This document shows positions 20,037-27,851 of a stretch of DNA of 64,000 nt, piece after piece (the stretch's first letter is position 1; each line of letters begins with the position of its first letter). The notes under the pieces are model-generated. The model was not told the origin of the DNA and did no database searches. It was given only the letters and a program-made list of their open reading frames with translations. The position numbers were made by a program, and so were the translations under genes. The DNA lies in NCBI RefSeq assembly GCF_034424545.1, contig NZ_CP139970.1:4216001-4280000 (forward strand), written 5' to 3'. The DNA is from Trinickia caryophylli (GTDB taxonomy: Bacteria > Pseudomonadota > Gammaproteobacteria > Burkholderiales > Burkholderiaceae).

Positions 20037-21533
20037 TCAGCGGCTCGCCGCGACCGTCGGATCATCGCTGTGCCAGCCCCCGCCGAGTGCGCGGAAGGTC
20101 GCAACGGCGGCTCGCGCATGATCGGCTTTCAGTCGCGCGAGTTCCGCGCGTGCCGAGAGCAGTTGCCGATCCTCGATCAGTACTTCCACAAGGCTCGCAT
20201 CTCCTTGCGCGTACGCTTCGCGCGCAGCGCGCTGAGCGGCCGCCTCGGCGTCCACCTCGCGTGCGACTTCGTCGCGTTGCTCGCTCACGTGCGCCCACAT
20301 GGTGACGGCGTTCTCGACGTCTTCCGCCGCGCGCAAAACCGCCTGCCTGTATTGCGCGAGCGCTTCCGCATAGCGGCCTCTCGCATGCGCCACCTCCGCA
20401 TCGACACGGCCGAAGTCGAATAGCCGCCAGCGCAGTCCGGCGAGCGCGCCCGGCTGGAACGCGGCCGACTTGAAGAGCGGACCGTTCAATGCCTCGAAGC
20501 CGAGAATGCCGGATAGCGAAACGTGCGGATAGTATTCGGCGAGTGCGCTGCCGATCTCCGCGTTGGCGGCCGCGAGCCGGCGTTCGGCGGCGACGACGTC
20601 GGGTCGCCGCCGCAGCAGTGCCTCGGGACGGATGTCGCCGGACAGCGCCGGGACCGAGAAATCCGCGGCCGCAGCGGCGAGCTCGGCGGAGAACGTGCCC
20701 GGTGGCGAGCCCATCAGAATGTCGAGCCGGTTCGATTCGCGCACGCGTTGCGCGTCGAGCGGCGGCAAGAGCGCGCGCGTCTGTGCGAGACGCGCATCGG
20801 CTTCGGCTGCCTCTCGGCGCGTGGCGACGCCGTTTGCCACGCGGTCGCGCACGAGCGAGGCAAGGCGCGCGTTTGCATCGATCTGCTCTTTCACGATCGC
20901 GATGTTCGCCTGCAGCCCGCGCAGCCTGAAGTAGGCATCGGCGGCGTCGGCCGCGACCGACACGCGCGTGCCCGCATGGAGCGCGTTGGCCGCCTGCGCC
21001 TCGGCGCGCGCCGCTTCGGCCGCACGGCGCTGGCCGCCCGCCAGATCCAGTTCCCAGCTCGCACCGACACCTAGCTGCGTGAGCGTCTGATTGCGGTCGT
21101 AGCCGGGCAGCGCGGAGCCTATCCGCCCGAGCGGCGATTCGAGCGACTGCCGCTGCCGTGCGGCGGAGCCTTGCAGGTCGATGCGAGGCAGATACGTGGC
21201 GCCTGCTTCCGCGGCGGCCGCGCGGGCCTGCGCGATTCTCGCCTCGGCCGCGGCCATGTCGAGGTTCTGCGCGAGCACGCGTTCGACGATGCGCGTGAGC
21301 GCTGGATCATGAAAGTCGAGCCACCAGGTATCGAGCGAAACGGTGCTGGCGGGCGACGTGGTCTGCACGCTGTGCAGTGCGTCCTGGCTCGCGTATGCGC
21401 TGGCAAGCGGTGCTTGCACGGGCATGTAGTCGGGGCCGACCGCGCAGCCCGAGAGGGCGAGCATGCCTGCGAGCGGGAGTGCGGGGACGAGACGGGCGGC
21501 GGCGAACAAGCGAAAGGGAAGCGTCGAAGGCAT
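20037..21533 (-). CDS. Outer-membrane efflux lipoprotein (NodT/OprM family)
   Basis: About 498 residues. A signal peptide ends with the lipobox LALSGCAVGPDY (Cys near residue 30). [61 protein letters not shown] and LRWRLFDFGRVDAEV are the landmark sequences of the two repeats of this channel family. It is the outer-membrane exit duct for the MFS pump coded directly upstream. The start is ATG 21533; a TTG at 21548 overlapping the MFS stop is an alternative. Confidence 0.93.
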   Translation of the reverse strand: MPSTLPFRLFAAARLVPALPLAGMLALSGCAVGPDYMPVQAPLASAYASQDALHSVQTTSPASTVSLDTWWLDFHDPALTRIVERVLAQNLDMAAAEARIAQARAAAAEAGATYLPRIDLQGSAARQRQSLESPLGRIGSALPGYDRNQTLTQLGVGASWELDLAGGQRRAAEAARAEAQAANALHAGTRVSVAADAADAYFRLRGLQANIAIVKEQIDANARLASLVRDRVANGVATRREAAEADARLAQTRALLPPLDAQRVRESNRLDILMGSPPGTFSAELAAAAADFSVPALSGDIRPEALLRRRPDVVAAERRLAAANAEIGSALAEYYPHVSLSGILGFEALNGPLFKSAAFQPGALAGLRWRLFDFGRVDAEVAHARGRYAEALAQYRQAVLRAAEDVENAVTMWAHVSEQRDEVAREVDAEAAAQRAAREAYAQGDASLVEVLIEDRQLLSARAELARLKADHARAAVATFRALGGGWHSDDPTVAASR

Positions 21534-21544
21534 CGGGCGAATTC

Positions 21545-23137
21545 TCAATGAGCGTTCTTCGTCGGACCGGGCGAGGGGGGCGTGACTTTGCGCATCAGCG
21601 GCACAATCAGCGTGGCGAAGAGAAAGCCGATCATGATCGTCGACAGTGCGTCGCCATACGCCATCGTCTGTGCTTCGCGAAACGCGATGTTGTGCAACTG
21701 CTCGAGCGTGGCCACGTGCGCGGCCTGGGGCGAGCCGAGCGCGAACGAGAGATGGGTATCGAGTTTGCCGAGCATGTCGAGCATCGGTGCGTTCGCACTC
21801 GTGAGCCGTGAGGCGATGTCATGGAAATGCTGGTTCGTGCGGTCGTTGAGAATCGCGCCCACCACGGCGATGCCGACCGCGCCGCCGAGGTTGCGCATCA
21901 TGTTGAAGAGGCCGCTCGCGTATTTCAGGCGCTCCGGAGTCAGGCTGCCGAGCCCGAGCGTGACGGCGGGCGCGATCGCGAACACCTGCGGAAACCCGCG
22001 CAGCAGTTGGGGCCACAGCAGTTGATCTCCGCCCCAATCGTGCGTGATGAAGCGCATGTCCCACATCGACAGTCCGAACATCGCCATGCCGAACATCATC
22101 AGCCAGCGCAGATCGGTCTTGCGCGCGAACATGACGTAGACGGGCACGCCGATGAGTGCGGCGATGCCCGTCGGCATCATTGCGATGCCGGTTTGCCACG
22201 CGTTATAGCCGCGCACGTAGCCGAGAAAGAGCGGCGTCAGGTAGATCGACGAAAATGCGCCGACGCCGGTCAGAAAAGACAACGTGCAGCCGATCGCAAA
22301 ATTGCGGTTGCCGAACGCGCGCAGATCGACGATCGGATTGTCGATGCTCAGGCAGCGTGCGACGAACACCAGCCCGGCGCACGCGGAGATCGCGATCGCG
22401 CGCGCAATCGTGGCGTCGTCGAGCCAGTTCCAGCGTGCGCCTTCTTCGAGCACGTATTCGAGCGTGCCGAGAAAGATGGCCATCAGTACGATGCCGGGAT
22501 AGTCGGCGGCGCGCAGCAACGAGTGATCCGGCTTGTCGATGTCGCCGCCGAGCGAAACGCCGAGCGCGACGAGCAGTCCCGGAATCAGATTCACGTAGAA
22601 CAGCCAGCGCCAGTTCGCGGTTTCGGTGATCCACCCGCCCACGATCGGCCCGAGCGCGGGCGCGAGCGAGGCGATCGTGCCGATGACGGCGGCGGCGATC
22701 ACGCGCCGCTTGCCGTCGAAGTAATGGAACGACGACGTGAAGACCGTCGGAATCATCGATGCGCCGAGCACCCCTTGAATCGCGCGAAACGCGATCATGC
22801 TCTCGATGTCCCACGCGAGCCCACACAGCATGCTCGCGGCCGTGAAGCCGAGCGCAGAGGCCGTAAACAGCCTGCGCGTGGAAAAGACGCGCGTGAGCCA
22901 GCCCGACATCGGGATCACGGTAATTTCGGCGATCAGGTACGCGGTCTGCACCCAGCCGATCTCGTCTTGCGCGGCGTTCAGGCCACCGCCGATCTCCTGT
23001 AAAGACGAAGCGACGATCTGGATGTCGAGCAGCGCGACGAACATGCCCACGCACATGACGGCGAACGGCCAGGCAGGCGGCGTCGCGGCGGCGCTCGCCG
23101 CCTCGCGCGCATCGACGATTTGCGCGGTATCGCTCAC
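21545..23137 (-). CDS. DHA2-family MFS drug exporter (EmrB type)
   Basis: 530 residues and about 14 transmembrane helices. MCVGMFVALLDIQIVASSLQEIGG and AYLIAEITVIPMSGWLTRVFSTRR are motifs C and A of the EmrB/QacA group. It uses the proton gradient to export hydrophobic compounds, working with a membrane fusion protein and outer-membrane duct. The GTG start at 23137 overlaps the fusion-protein stop (GTGA), implying coupled translation. It lies beside a polyyne cluster, so the polyyne is one possible substrate, but nothing in the sequence proves this. Confidence 0.93.
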   Translation of the reverse strand: MSDTAQIVDAREAASAAATPPAWPFAVMCVGMFVALLDIQIVASSLQEIGGGLNAAQDEIGWVQTAYLIAEITVIPMSGWLTRVFSTRRLFTASALGFTAASMLCGLAWDIESMIAFRAIQGVLGASMIPTVFTSSFHYFDGKRRVIAAAVIGTIASLAPALGPIVGGWITETANWRWLFYVNLIPGLLVALGVSLGGDIDKPDHSLLRAADYPGIVLMAIFLGTLEYVLEEGARWNWLDDATIARAIAISACAGLVFVARCLSIDNPIVDLRAFGNRNFAIGCTLSFLTGVGAFSSIYLTPLFLGYVRGYNAWQTGIAMMPTGIAALIGVPVYVMFARKTDLRWLMMFGMAMFGLSMWDMRFITHDWGGDQLLWPQLLRGFPQVFAIAPAVTLGLGSLTPERLKYASGLFNMMRNLGGAVGIAVVGAILNDRTNQHFHDIASRLTSANAPMLDMLGKLDTHLSFALGSPQAAHVATLEQLHNIAFREAQTMAYGDALSTIMIGFLFATLIVPLMRKVTPPSPGPTKNAH

Positions 23138-24216
23138 CGGTCGGCTCCGCGCGTGTCGACGGTCACGATCGTGGAAAGGCCGGGGCGCAGCGTGCCGAGT
23201 ACGGCATCGGCATCGTCGAGCGCGATGCGCACCGGCACGCGTTGCACGATCCGCGTGAAGTTGCCCGTCGCGTTTTGCGGGGGAATCACGCTGAATACGG
23301 CGCCCGTCGCTGGCGCGAAACCGCGCACGACACCATGGAAGCACTTCGACGGCAGAATGTCCGCGCAGACCTTCGCGGGCTGCCCGGGCTTCATGTGCGT
23401 CAGTTGATCTTCCTTGAAGTTCGCGTCCACCCACATGCCGCGCGCGGCGACAACCGACATCAATTGCGTGCCCGGCGTCACGTAGCTGCCGACGTGCGCG
23501 GCACGGTTGCCGACGTAGCCGTCGATCGGCGCCGTGAGCTCCGTGTAGCCGAGGTTCAGGTCCGCCTTGCGCAGTGTCGCGCCCGCGCGCTTGAGCGATG
23601 CGTCGGCCTCGGCGATCTTGCCGTCGAGCACCGCGATCTGCTGGCGTGCGGCGCGCAGTCGCGCCGTCGATGCGTCGAGCTGCGCCTTCGCCTGTTTGAG
23701 CGCCGCATTCGAGCGCTCTTCGCTTTGCCGTGTGCCCGCTTCGGTGGCCACGAGCCTGCGGTAGCGCGCGGCGTCCGCCTGCGCGAAGCTGAGCGCGGCT
23801 GTCTTGTCGGCGACATCGGCGCTCGCCTGTTCGATCGCCGTTTGCTGCAAGGCGCGCTCGGCGGCGAGTTGCTCGCGCGTGGCGCGCATCTCTGCCTGGG
23901 TTGCCGTTGCCGCATCACGCTCTGCCTGGAAGTCGCTCTGATGCAGGCGCAGCAACGGCTGCCCCGCGTGTACGCGTTGGTTGTCCTCCACGAGCAGCTC
24001 CGAAACATAGCCGGCGACATGCGGCGAGATCACGGTGATGTTGGCGCCGACATACGCATCGTCGGTCTTTTCGATGAAGCGGCCGGTGAGCCACCAGTAG
24101 ACGCCATACGCGATGAGCGCGATCAGCAGCGCAATCACGACGGGCAGCACGAGCCTTGGGCGTTTGCGGGTAGTGCGGTCCACGGACACGGGCGCGTCGG
24201 AACGAATGTCGCTCAC
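23134..24216 (-). CDS. EmrA/HlyD-type membrane fusion protein
   Basis: 360 residues. One N-terminal membrane helix (about residues 21-43) is followed by TDDAYVGANITVISPHVAGYVSEL, the biotinyl-lipoyl half typical of EmrA, a long alpha-hairpin coiled coil (about residues 95-195) and the second lipoyl half ending near GYVGNRAAHVGSYVTPGTQLMSVV. It bridges the MFS pump and the outer-membrane channel in the periplasm. GTG start at 24216 with AGGAG 9 bases upstream. First gene of the efflux operon. Confidence 0.94.
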   Translation of the reverse strand: MSDIRSDAPVSVDRTTRKRPRLVLPVVIALLIALIAYGVYWWLTGRFIEKTDDAYVGANITVISPHVAGYVSELLVEDNQRVHAGQPLLRLHQSDFQAERDAATATQAEMRATREQLAAERALQQTAIEQASADVADKTAALSFAQADAARYRRLVATEAGTRQSEERSNAALKQAKAQLDASTARLRAARQQIAVLDGKIAEADASLKRAGATLRKADLNLGYTELTAPIDGYVGNRAAHVGSYVTPGTQLMSVVAARGMWVDANFKEDQLTHMKPGQPAKVCADILPSKCFHGVVRGFAPATGAVFSVIPPQNATGNFTRIVQRVPVRIALDDADAVLGTLRPGLSTIVTVDTRGADR

Positions 24217-24293
24217 CTGTCGAATCTCCTCTTGCGATTACGCGTTCGAAATGCGGGAAGCTCATGCCGCCGGACAGGCCGCTCCGCAACTTT

Positions 24294-24307
24294 TGATATT
24301 ACTATCA
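24294..24307. promoter_or_regulatory. Dyad operator candidate of the efflux operon
   Basis: TGATATTACTATCA has perfect TGATA/TATCA arms around four bases and overlaps the predicted -10 element. A repressor bound here would block the promoter. The MarR protein coded at the end of the operon is the obvious candidate. Confidence 0.5.
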
Positions 24308-24329
24308 TCATATAAAGAATCGTTGTCAA
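24301..24329 (-). promoter_or_regulatory. Sigma70-type promoter of the efflux operon
   Basis: On the minus strand TTGACA (24329-24324, a perfect -35) is followed 17 bases later by GATAGT (24306-24301). The membrane-fusion GTG is 84 bases downstream of the -10. Confidence 0.65.
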
Positions 24330-24363
24330 GCAAGGCCTGCGCGCGGGGGGGCGGTTGCGGGGC

Positions 24364-24399
24364 GAAACAGAAAAGGAAACGGAAAAGGAAAAGGAAAAC
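24364..24399. repeat. Six tandem hexamers, GAAA-based simple repeat
   Basis: GAAACA, GAAAAG, GAAACG, GAAAAG, GAAAAG, GAAAAC follow without interruption. It is a purine tract in the intergenic region and might vary in length between strains. Confidence 0.8.
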
Positions 24400-24479
24400 G
24401 CGGACGCGGGGCGGAGGCGGGCCGCGGGCACGACGCGCCGCGGGCGGCACTCACGCACGAGCGCGCGGCATCCGCTCGG

Positions 24480-24518
24480 GCATGCAGGCCGGTCGACGCA
24501 GCGAACCGGCCTGCATGC
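24480..24518 (-). terminator. Long hairpin downstream of the polyyne operon
   Basis: GCATGCAGGCCGGT at 24480-24493 pairs perfectly with ACCGGCCTGCATGC at 24505-24518 around an 11-base loop. It starts 21 bases past the P450 stop. There is no T-run on the minus strand, so it may stabilise the mRNA end or terminate with Rho rather than act as a classical terminator. Confidence 0.6.
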
Positions 24519-24539
24519 GAGGACGCGAGGCGTAACGCG

Positions 24540-25736
24540 CTACCAGGTCGCGAGCAGCGAATCGACGCCGCGCAGCGCATTGTTGCGCCGGTAGTTCAGC
24601 GTATCGACGTTGGTGAGCTGCAACTTCGGCAGGCGTTCGAACAGCGTTTCGAGGGCCGCTACGATTTCGAGCGTCGCCAGCCTCGCACCAAGGCAATAAT
24701 GCAGCCCGTTGCCGAACGACAGGGGGCGCACACCCTCGCGATCGATCTTGAGCGTGTTCGGATCGTCGAACTGCTTCGGGTCGCGATTGCCACCGCCCAG
24801 GAACACGCAGACAAGGTCGCCACGCTGCAGCTCGTGACCGTCGATTTCGAGGTCTTCGAGGGCGACGCGCTGCGCGATCAGCACCGAACTATCGTAGCGC
24901 AGGCACTCGTTCACCACGGCTGGCAAAATCGCCGGGTCCGTTTTGGCGCGTGCGAACGCATCGGGGTGGTGATGCAGTGCGATCAGCGAGTTGCCGATCA
25001 TGTTCTCGGTTGTTTCATGACCGGCGACGAAGAGGAAACACAGGTTCGCGACGATTTCGTCGTCGCTGAGCCGCTCGCCGTCTTCCTCCGCGAGAATCAT
25101 CTGGGAGATCAGGTCGTCGCCAGGCTGCCTGCGGCGCTCGGCCAGCACGCGGCCGAAATAGGCCTCCAGTTCCAACGCCGATTGTTTCGCGACTTCGAGC
25201 TGCTCGGCATTGAGCGGAGTCACGTTGAGTGCGCCGGCCGCATTGTCGGCAGCCTTTTTGAACATCGCGGCGTCCTCGAGCGGCACGTCGAGAATCGTGC
25301 AGATGGTTTGCATCGGCAGAAGGAATGCAAAGCCGCTGACGAGATCTCCTTGCGGCTCGCGCGCGAGCTTGTCGATGAGCCGGTTCGAGATCGTGTATGA
25401 CGCTTCGCGAAACTTTTCGACCTGCCGTGCGTTGAACGACTTCATGATGAGCGCACGCAGATGCGTGTGCTTCGGCGGATTAAGGCCCGGCAGCATCGAG
25501 CGGAACGTGCGAAACGGCGGCTGATCGATCACGCCTTCGCCATAGCGTGCCTTCACCGCTTCGACGATGCCCTTGCCGAACCGGCGATCGAGCAGCAGCT
25601 TTTCGCCGAACGCGTAATGCGCCGTCGCATAGAGTTTCGGCGCGAGCCTTACGAGTTCGCCTTCGTCCCGCATGGCATCGAAAATCGGGTACGGATTGGC
25701 GAAGTACTCGGGTGTCGAAAGATCGCTGTATTGCAT
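24540..25736 (-). CDS. cayG: Cytochrome P450 of the polyyne cluster (CayG-like)
   Basis: 398 residues, soluble bacterial P450. The I-helix oxygen motif AGHETT is near residue 239, the K-helix ExxR is in NECLRYDS, and the haem loop FGNGLHYCLG near 340-349 supplies the Cys ligand. In caryoynencin biosynthesis CayG oxidises the allylic end of the polyyne chain and shifts the double bond to give the allylic alcohol; the same role is inferred here from cluster content. A rubredoxin lies 48 bases upstream and may be an electron donor. Last gene of the operon. Start ATG 25736; frame open to 25781. Confidence 0.88.
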   Translation of the reverse strand: MQYSDLSTPEYFANPYPIFDAMRDEGELVRLAPKLYATAHYAFGEKLLLDRRFGKGIVEAVKARYGEGVIDQPPFRTFRSMLPGLNPPKHTHLRALIMKSFNARQVEKFREASYTISNRLIDKLAREPQGDLVSGFAFLLPMQTICTILDVPLEDAAMFKKAADNAAGALNVTPLNAEQLEVAKQSALELEAYFGRVLAERRRQPGDDLISQMILAEEDGERLSDDEIVANLCFLFVAGHETTENMIGNSLIALHHHPDAFARAKTDPAILPAVVNECLRYDSSVLIAQRVALEDLEIDGHELQRGDLVCVFLGGGNRDPKQFDDPNTLKIDREGVRPLSFGNGLHYCLGARLATLEIVAALETLFERLPKLQLTNVDTLNYRRNNALRGVDSLLATW

Positions 25737-25784
25737 GGGGGTTCGAGTCCTTTGATTGTGAACGGGAAGGGGACTGGGCACCGC

Positions 25785-25970
25785 TCAGATGCGAACCATC
25801 TCGAAGTCGCTCTTCGGCACGTCGCATTCGGGGCAGCGCCAGTCGTCGGGAATGTCTTCCCAGCGCGTGCCCGGTTCGATGCCGGCTTTCGGGTCGCCGG
25901 CCGCTTCGTCATACAGGTAGCCGCATATCAGGCACATCCATGTGCGGTATTCGATGGCGATGTCGGACAT
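25785..25970 (-). CDS. Rubredoxin
   Basis: 61 residues. Iron is held by Cys13-x2-Cys16 ([11 protein letters not shown]) and Cys46-x2-Cys49 ([13 protein letters not shown]), the full rubredoxin set. It carries single electrons to oxygenases. AGGAGA lies 8 bases before the ATG. It sits between the soluble diiron protein and the P450, so it probably feeds one or both, or the membrane diiron desaturases and acetylenases of the cluster. Rubredoxins are a repeated component of bacterial polyyne clusters. Confidence 0.96.
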   Translation of the reverse strand: MSDIAIEYRTWMCLICGYLYDEAAGDPKAGIEPGTRWEDIPDDWRCPECDVPKSDFEMVRI

Positions 25971-25985
25971 CTACGATTCTCCTCG

Positions 25986-26849
25986 TCAGCCGTGCAACGC
26001 GGGTTCCGCGTCCGCATCGACGGGGCTTTGGTTAAGTTGTTTGCGCAGGCGATGCAGATCCTTGAGCGTGAGCAGCGGGCACTCGAGAAGAATCGCCAGG
26101 TTGTGCAGAATGCGGTCCGCGACGCGGCTCTCCCATTCGCGGTCGAAATGAATTTGCGCGTCCAGCCAGTGGCTGAGCCATTCGGGGTCCGGAAGCCGGC
26201 TTTGCACCGTATCGTTCGGAAAGAGCGACCGGTTGACATGCAGGTTCGTCGGGTGAATGGCCTTGGCCGAACGGTTGCCGCTCGCCATCAGCGTGCCGAT
26301 CTTCGCGAACGCGCGGCGTGCATCGTCGCCATGGCGTTCGAGCGCGCGCCGCATGTACTTCAGGTAGGCGGCGGCGTGCCGCGCCTCGTCGCGCGAGATG
26401 AGCTCGTAGATCTGCCGGATCACCGGCTCCGTGTGCCATTGCGCGGCGCAGCGGTACCAGTGGTTGAGGCGGATTTCGCCGCCGAAATGCAGTGTCAGCG
26501 TCTCGAGTGCGGGTGCTGGATCGAACGGAAAGCGCACCGCGTGCAGTTCTTCCTCGCTTGGCGCGAGATCGGGGCGGAACCGCCGCAGATACTCGATCAG
26601 CACCAGCGAATGCTTCTGCTCCTCGTAAAACCAGATCGACATGAATGCCGAGAAATCGCTGTCGTCCTGGTTGTCGCGCAGGAACATCTCCGTAGCCGGC
26701 AGGGCGGCCCATTCGGTGATCGCGTTCATCTTGATCGAACGCGCCTGATCCTCCGAGAGCCGCCTCGGGTCGAAGCGATCCCAGGCGACGTCGCGCTGCA
26801 TGTCCCAGCGCGCGCGCTCGAGACTCGTGAACAGTTCGGGATAGAGCAT
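25986..26849 (-). CDS. Soluble ferritin-like diiron protein (acyl-ACP desaturase-like)
   Basis: 287 residues, no membrane helices. The ligands expected of a soluble acyl-ACP desaturase are present: Glu near 46 (MNAITEWAAL), E77-x2-H80 (FYEEQKHSL), Glu125 (GGEIRLNHW) and E155-x2-H158 (RDEARHAAAYL). A diiron centre activating O2 is therefore inferred. This type differs from the three membrane histidine-box desaturases of the operon. It may make an extra double or triple bond, or oxidise a carrier-bound intermediate. GAGGAG precedes the ATG at 26849; the stop is 15 bases from rubredoxin. Confidence 0.85.
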   Translation of the reverse strand: MLYPELFTSLERARWDMQRDVAWDRFDPRRLSEDQARSIKMNAITEWAALPATEMFLRDNQDDSDFSAFMSIWFYEEQKHSLVLIEYLRRFRPDLAPSEEELHAVRFPFDPAPALETLTLHFGGEIRLNHWYRCAAQWHTEPVIRQIYELISRDEARHAAAYLKYMRRALERHGDDARRAFAKIGTLMASGNRSAKAIHPTNLHVNRSLFPNDTVQSRLPDPEWLSHWLDAQIHFDREWESRVADRILHNLAILLECPLLTLKDLHRLRKQLNQSPVDADAEPALHG

Positions 26850-26860
26850 CGCCGCTCTCC

Positions 26861-27826
26861 TCAAGAATCGGCTCCGGAGGCCGCGCCAGTGCCTGCGCTC
26901 AGGAAGCCGGTCGTCCTTTCGAGCACATATGCGTCGGACAGAATGCGCACGTGACCGACCTTATCGATGCGCTCGAATGTCGTGTCCGGCAGCGCCGCCA
27001 CGATGTTCTCCGCTTCGCAGATCGGCACGATCTTGTCGGCCGGGCTGTGCATCACGAGCATCTCTACCGCGAGTCCGCGACCGAGTGCGCCGATGTCCCA
27101 ATGTTGCGGCGGCACACCGTTGCGGCGGTGCAGCTCCGCATACATTGCGCGCATCGTGCTCGGGCTCAACTGCAGAAAGCCGTTCGACCAGCGGTCGATG
27201 ACGGCGGGTAGTGTGCACGGCGGTGCAAGCAGGACGAGCCGCGAGGGCGCCGCGGGGCCGAGCTCGGCGAGCGCGCCCGTGGATGCGATGCTGCCGAGCG
27301 AATGCGCGACGATTCCGTGCACTCCGCCGAGCGAGGCGATCGCGCCTTTCACCGCGTTCTTGAACGCGGTCATCGTCGTGACTGTCCCGGTGGACACGCC
27401 GTGCGCGGGAGCGTCGAACGCGGCCACGCGAAAGCCGGCTTTCACGAGCTTCGGCACGAAGGAGAACATCGTGCTGCTGTCGGCGCCCCAGCCGTGCACG
27501 AGCAGGACGGTGCGCTCGGCGTTGCCCCATACGTGGCCGTGCGTCACGCCGTCGACACCTTCGATCGCAAAGCGTCGCGCACCGAGCGGCGTCACGTCCT
27601 TCGGCGGTTTCTTTCGATAGCCGCGCGTGTAGCCGAATACGTCGGTCGCGCGGCGCGCGGCCGCACGCGGCGAGACGGCGCTCAGGACGTCGACGTAGCC
27701 TTTCATGACCCGCTGCCTGAACGGGAGCTGCGGCGGCGGGATCTGCGGCGGGACGGCGGCCGGCGCGGGCACGCTCACGTGGCCGGGCGCCGGGCGAAGA
27801 ATGGACTGCTCTGTGGTATCGGACAT
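26861..27826 (-). CDS. cayF: Alpha/beta hydrolase, polyyne-releasing thioesterase (CayF-like)
   Basis: 321 residues. A Pro-rich N-terminus (about residues 1-40) precedes an alpha/beta-hydrolase fold: oxyanion segment LLVHGWGADSS, nucleophile elbow GIVAHSLGS (Ser near 173; AxSxG instead of GxSxG), acid in MHSPADKIVP and His in IDKVGHVRIL. It probably hydrolyses the finished chain from the ACP, as proposed for the cluster hydrolase in polyyne pathways. GGGGAAG lies ahead of the ATG. The diiron gene starts 11 bases after its stop. Confidence 0.88.
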   Translation of the reverse strand: MSDTTEQSILRPAPGHVSVPAPAAVPPQIPPPQLPFRQRVMKGYVDVLSAVSPRAAARRATDVFGYTRGYRKKPPKDVTPLGARRFAIEGVDGVTHGHVWGNAERTVLLVHGWGADSSTMFSFVPKLVKAGFRVAAFDAPAHGVSTGTVTTMTAFKNAVKGAIASLGGVHGIVAHSLGSIASTGALAELGPAAPSRLVLLAPPCTLPAVIDRWSNGFLQLSPSTMRAMYAELHRRNGVPPQHWDIGALGRGLAVEMLVMHSPADKIVPICEAENIVAALPDTTFERIDKVGHVRILSDAYVLERTTGFLSAGTGAASGADS

Positions 27827-27851
27827 CGCGGCTTCCCCTGGCTGAATGACG

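Larger units (their letters stand above)
24217..24539. other. Intergenic region between the efflux and polyyne operons
   Basis: This 323-base gap holds, from the right, a long perfect hairpin just past the P450 stop, six hexamer repeats of GAAAxx at 24364-24399, and an AT-rich promoter/operator patch for the efflux operon (24294-24329), each listed separately. Small open frames here have low-complexity Ser/Phe or Arg/Gly translations and no ribosome site, so no gene is called. Confidence 0.7.

Noticed and set aside
24262..24580. Small Ser/Phe-rich frames over the hexamer repeat
   Set aside because: Composition is dictated by the GAAAxx repeat; no ribosome site and no family.
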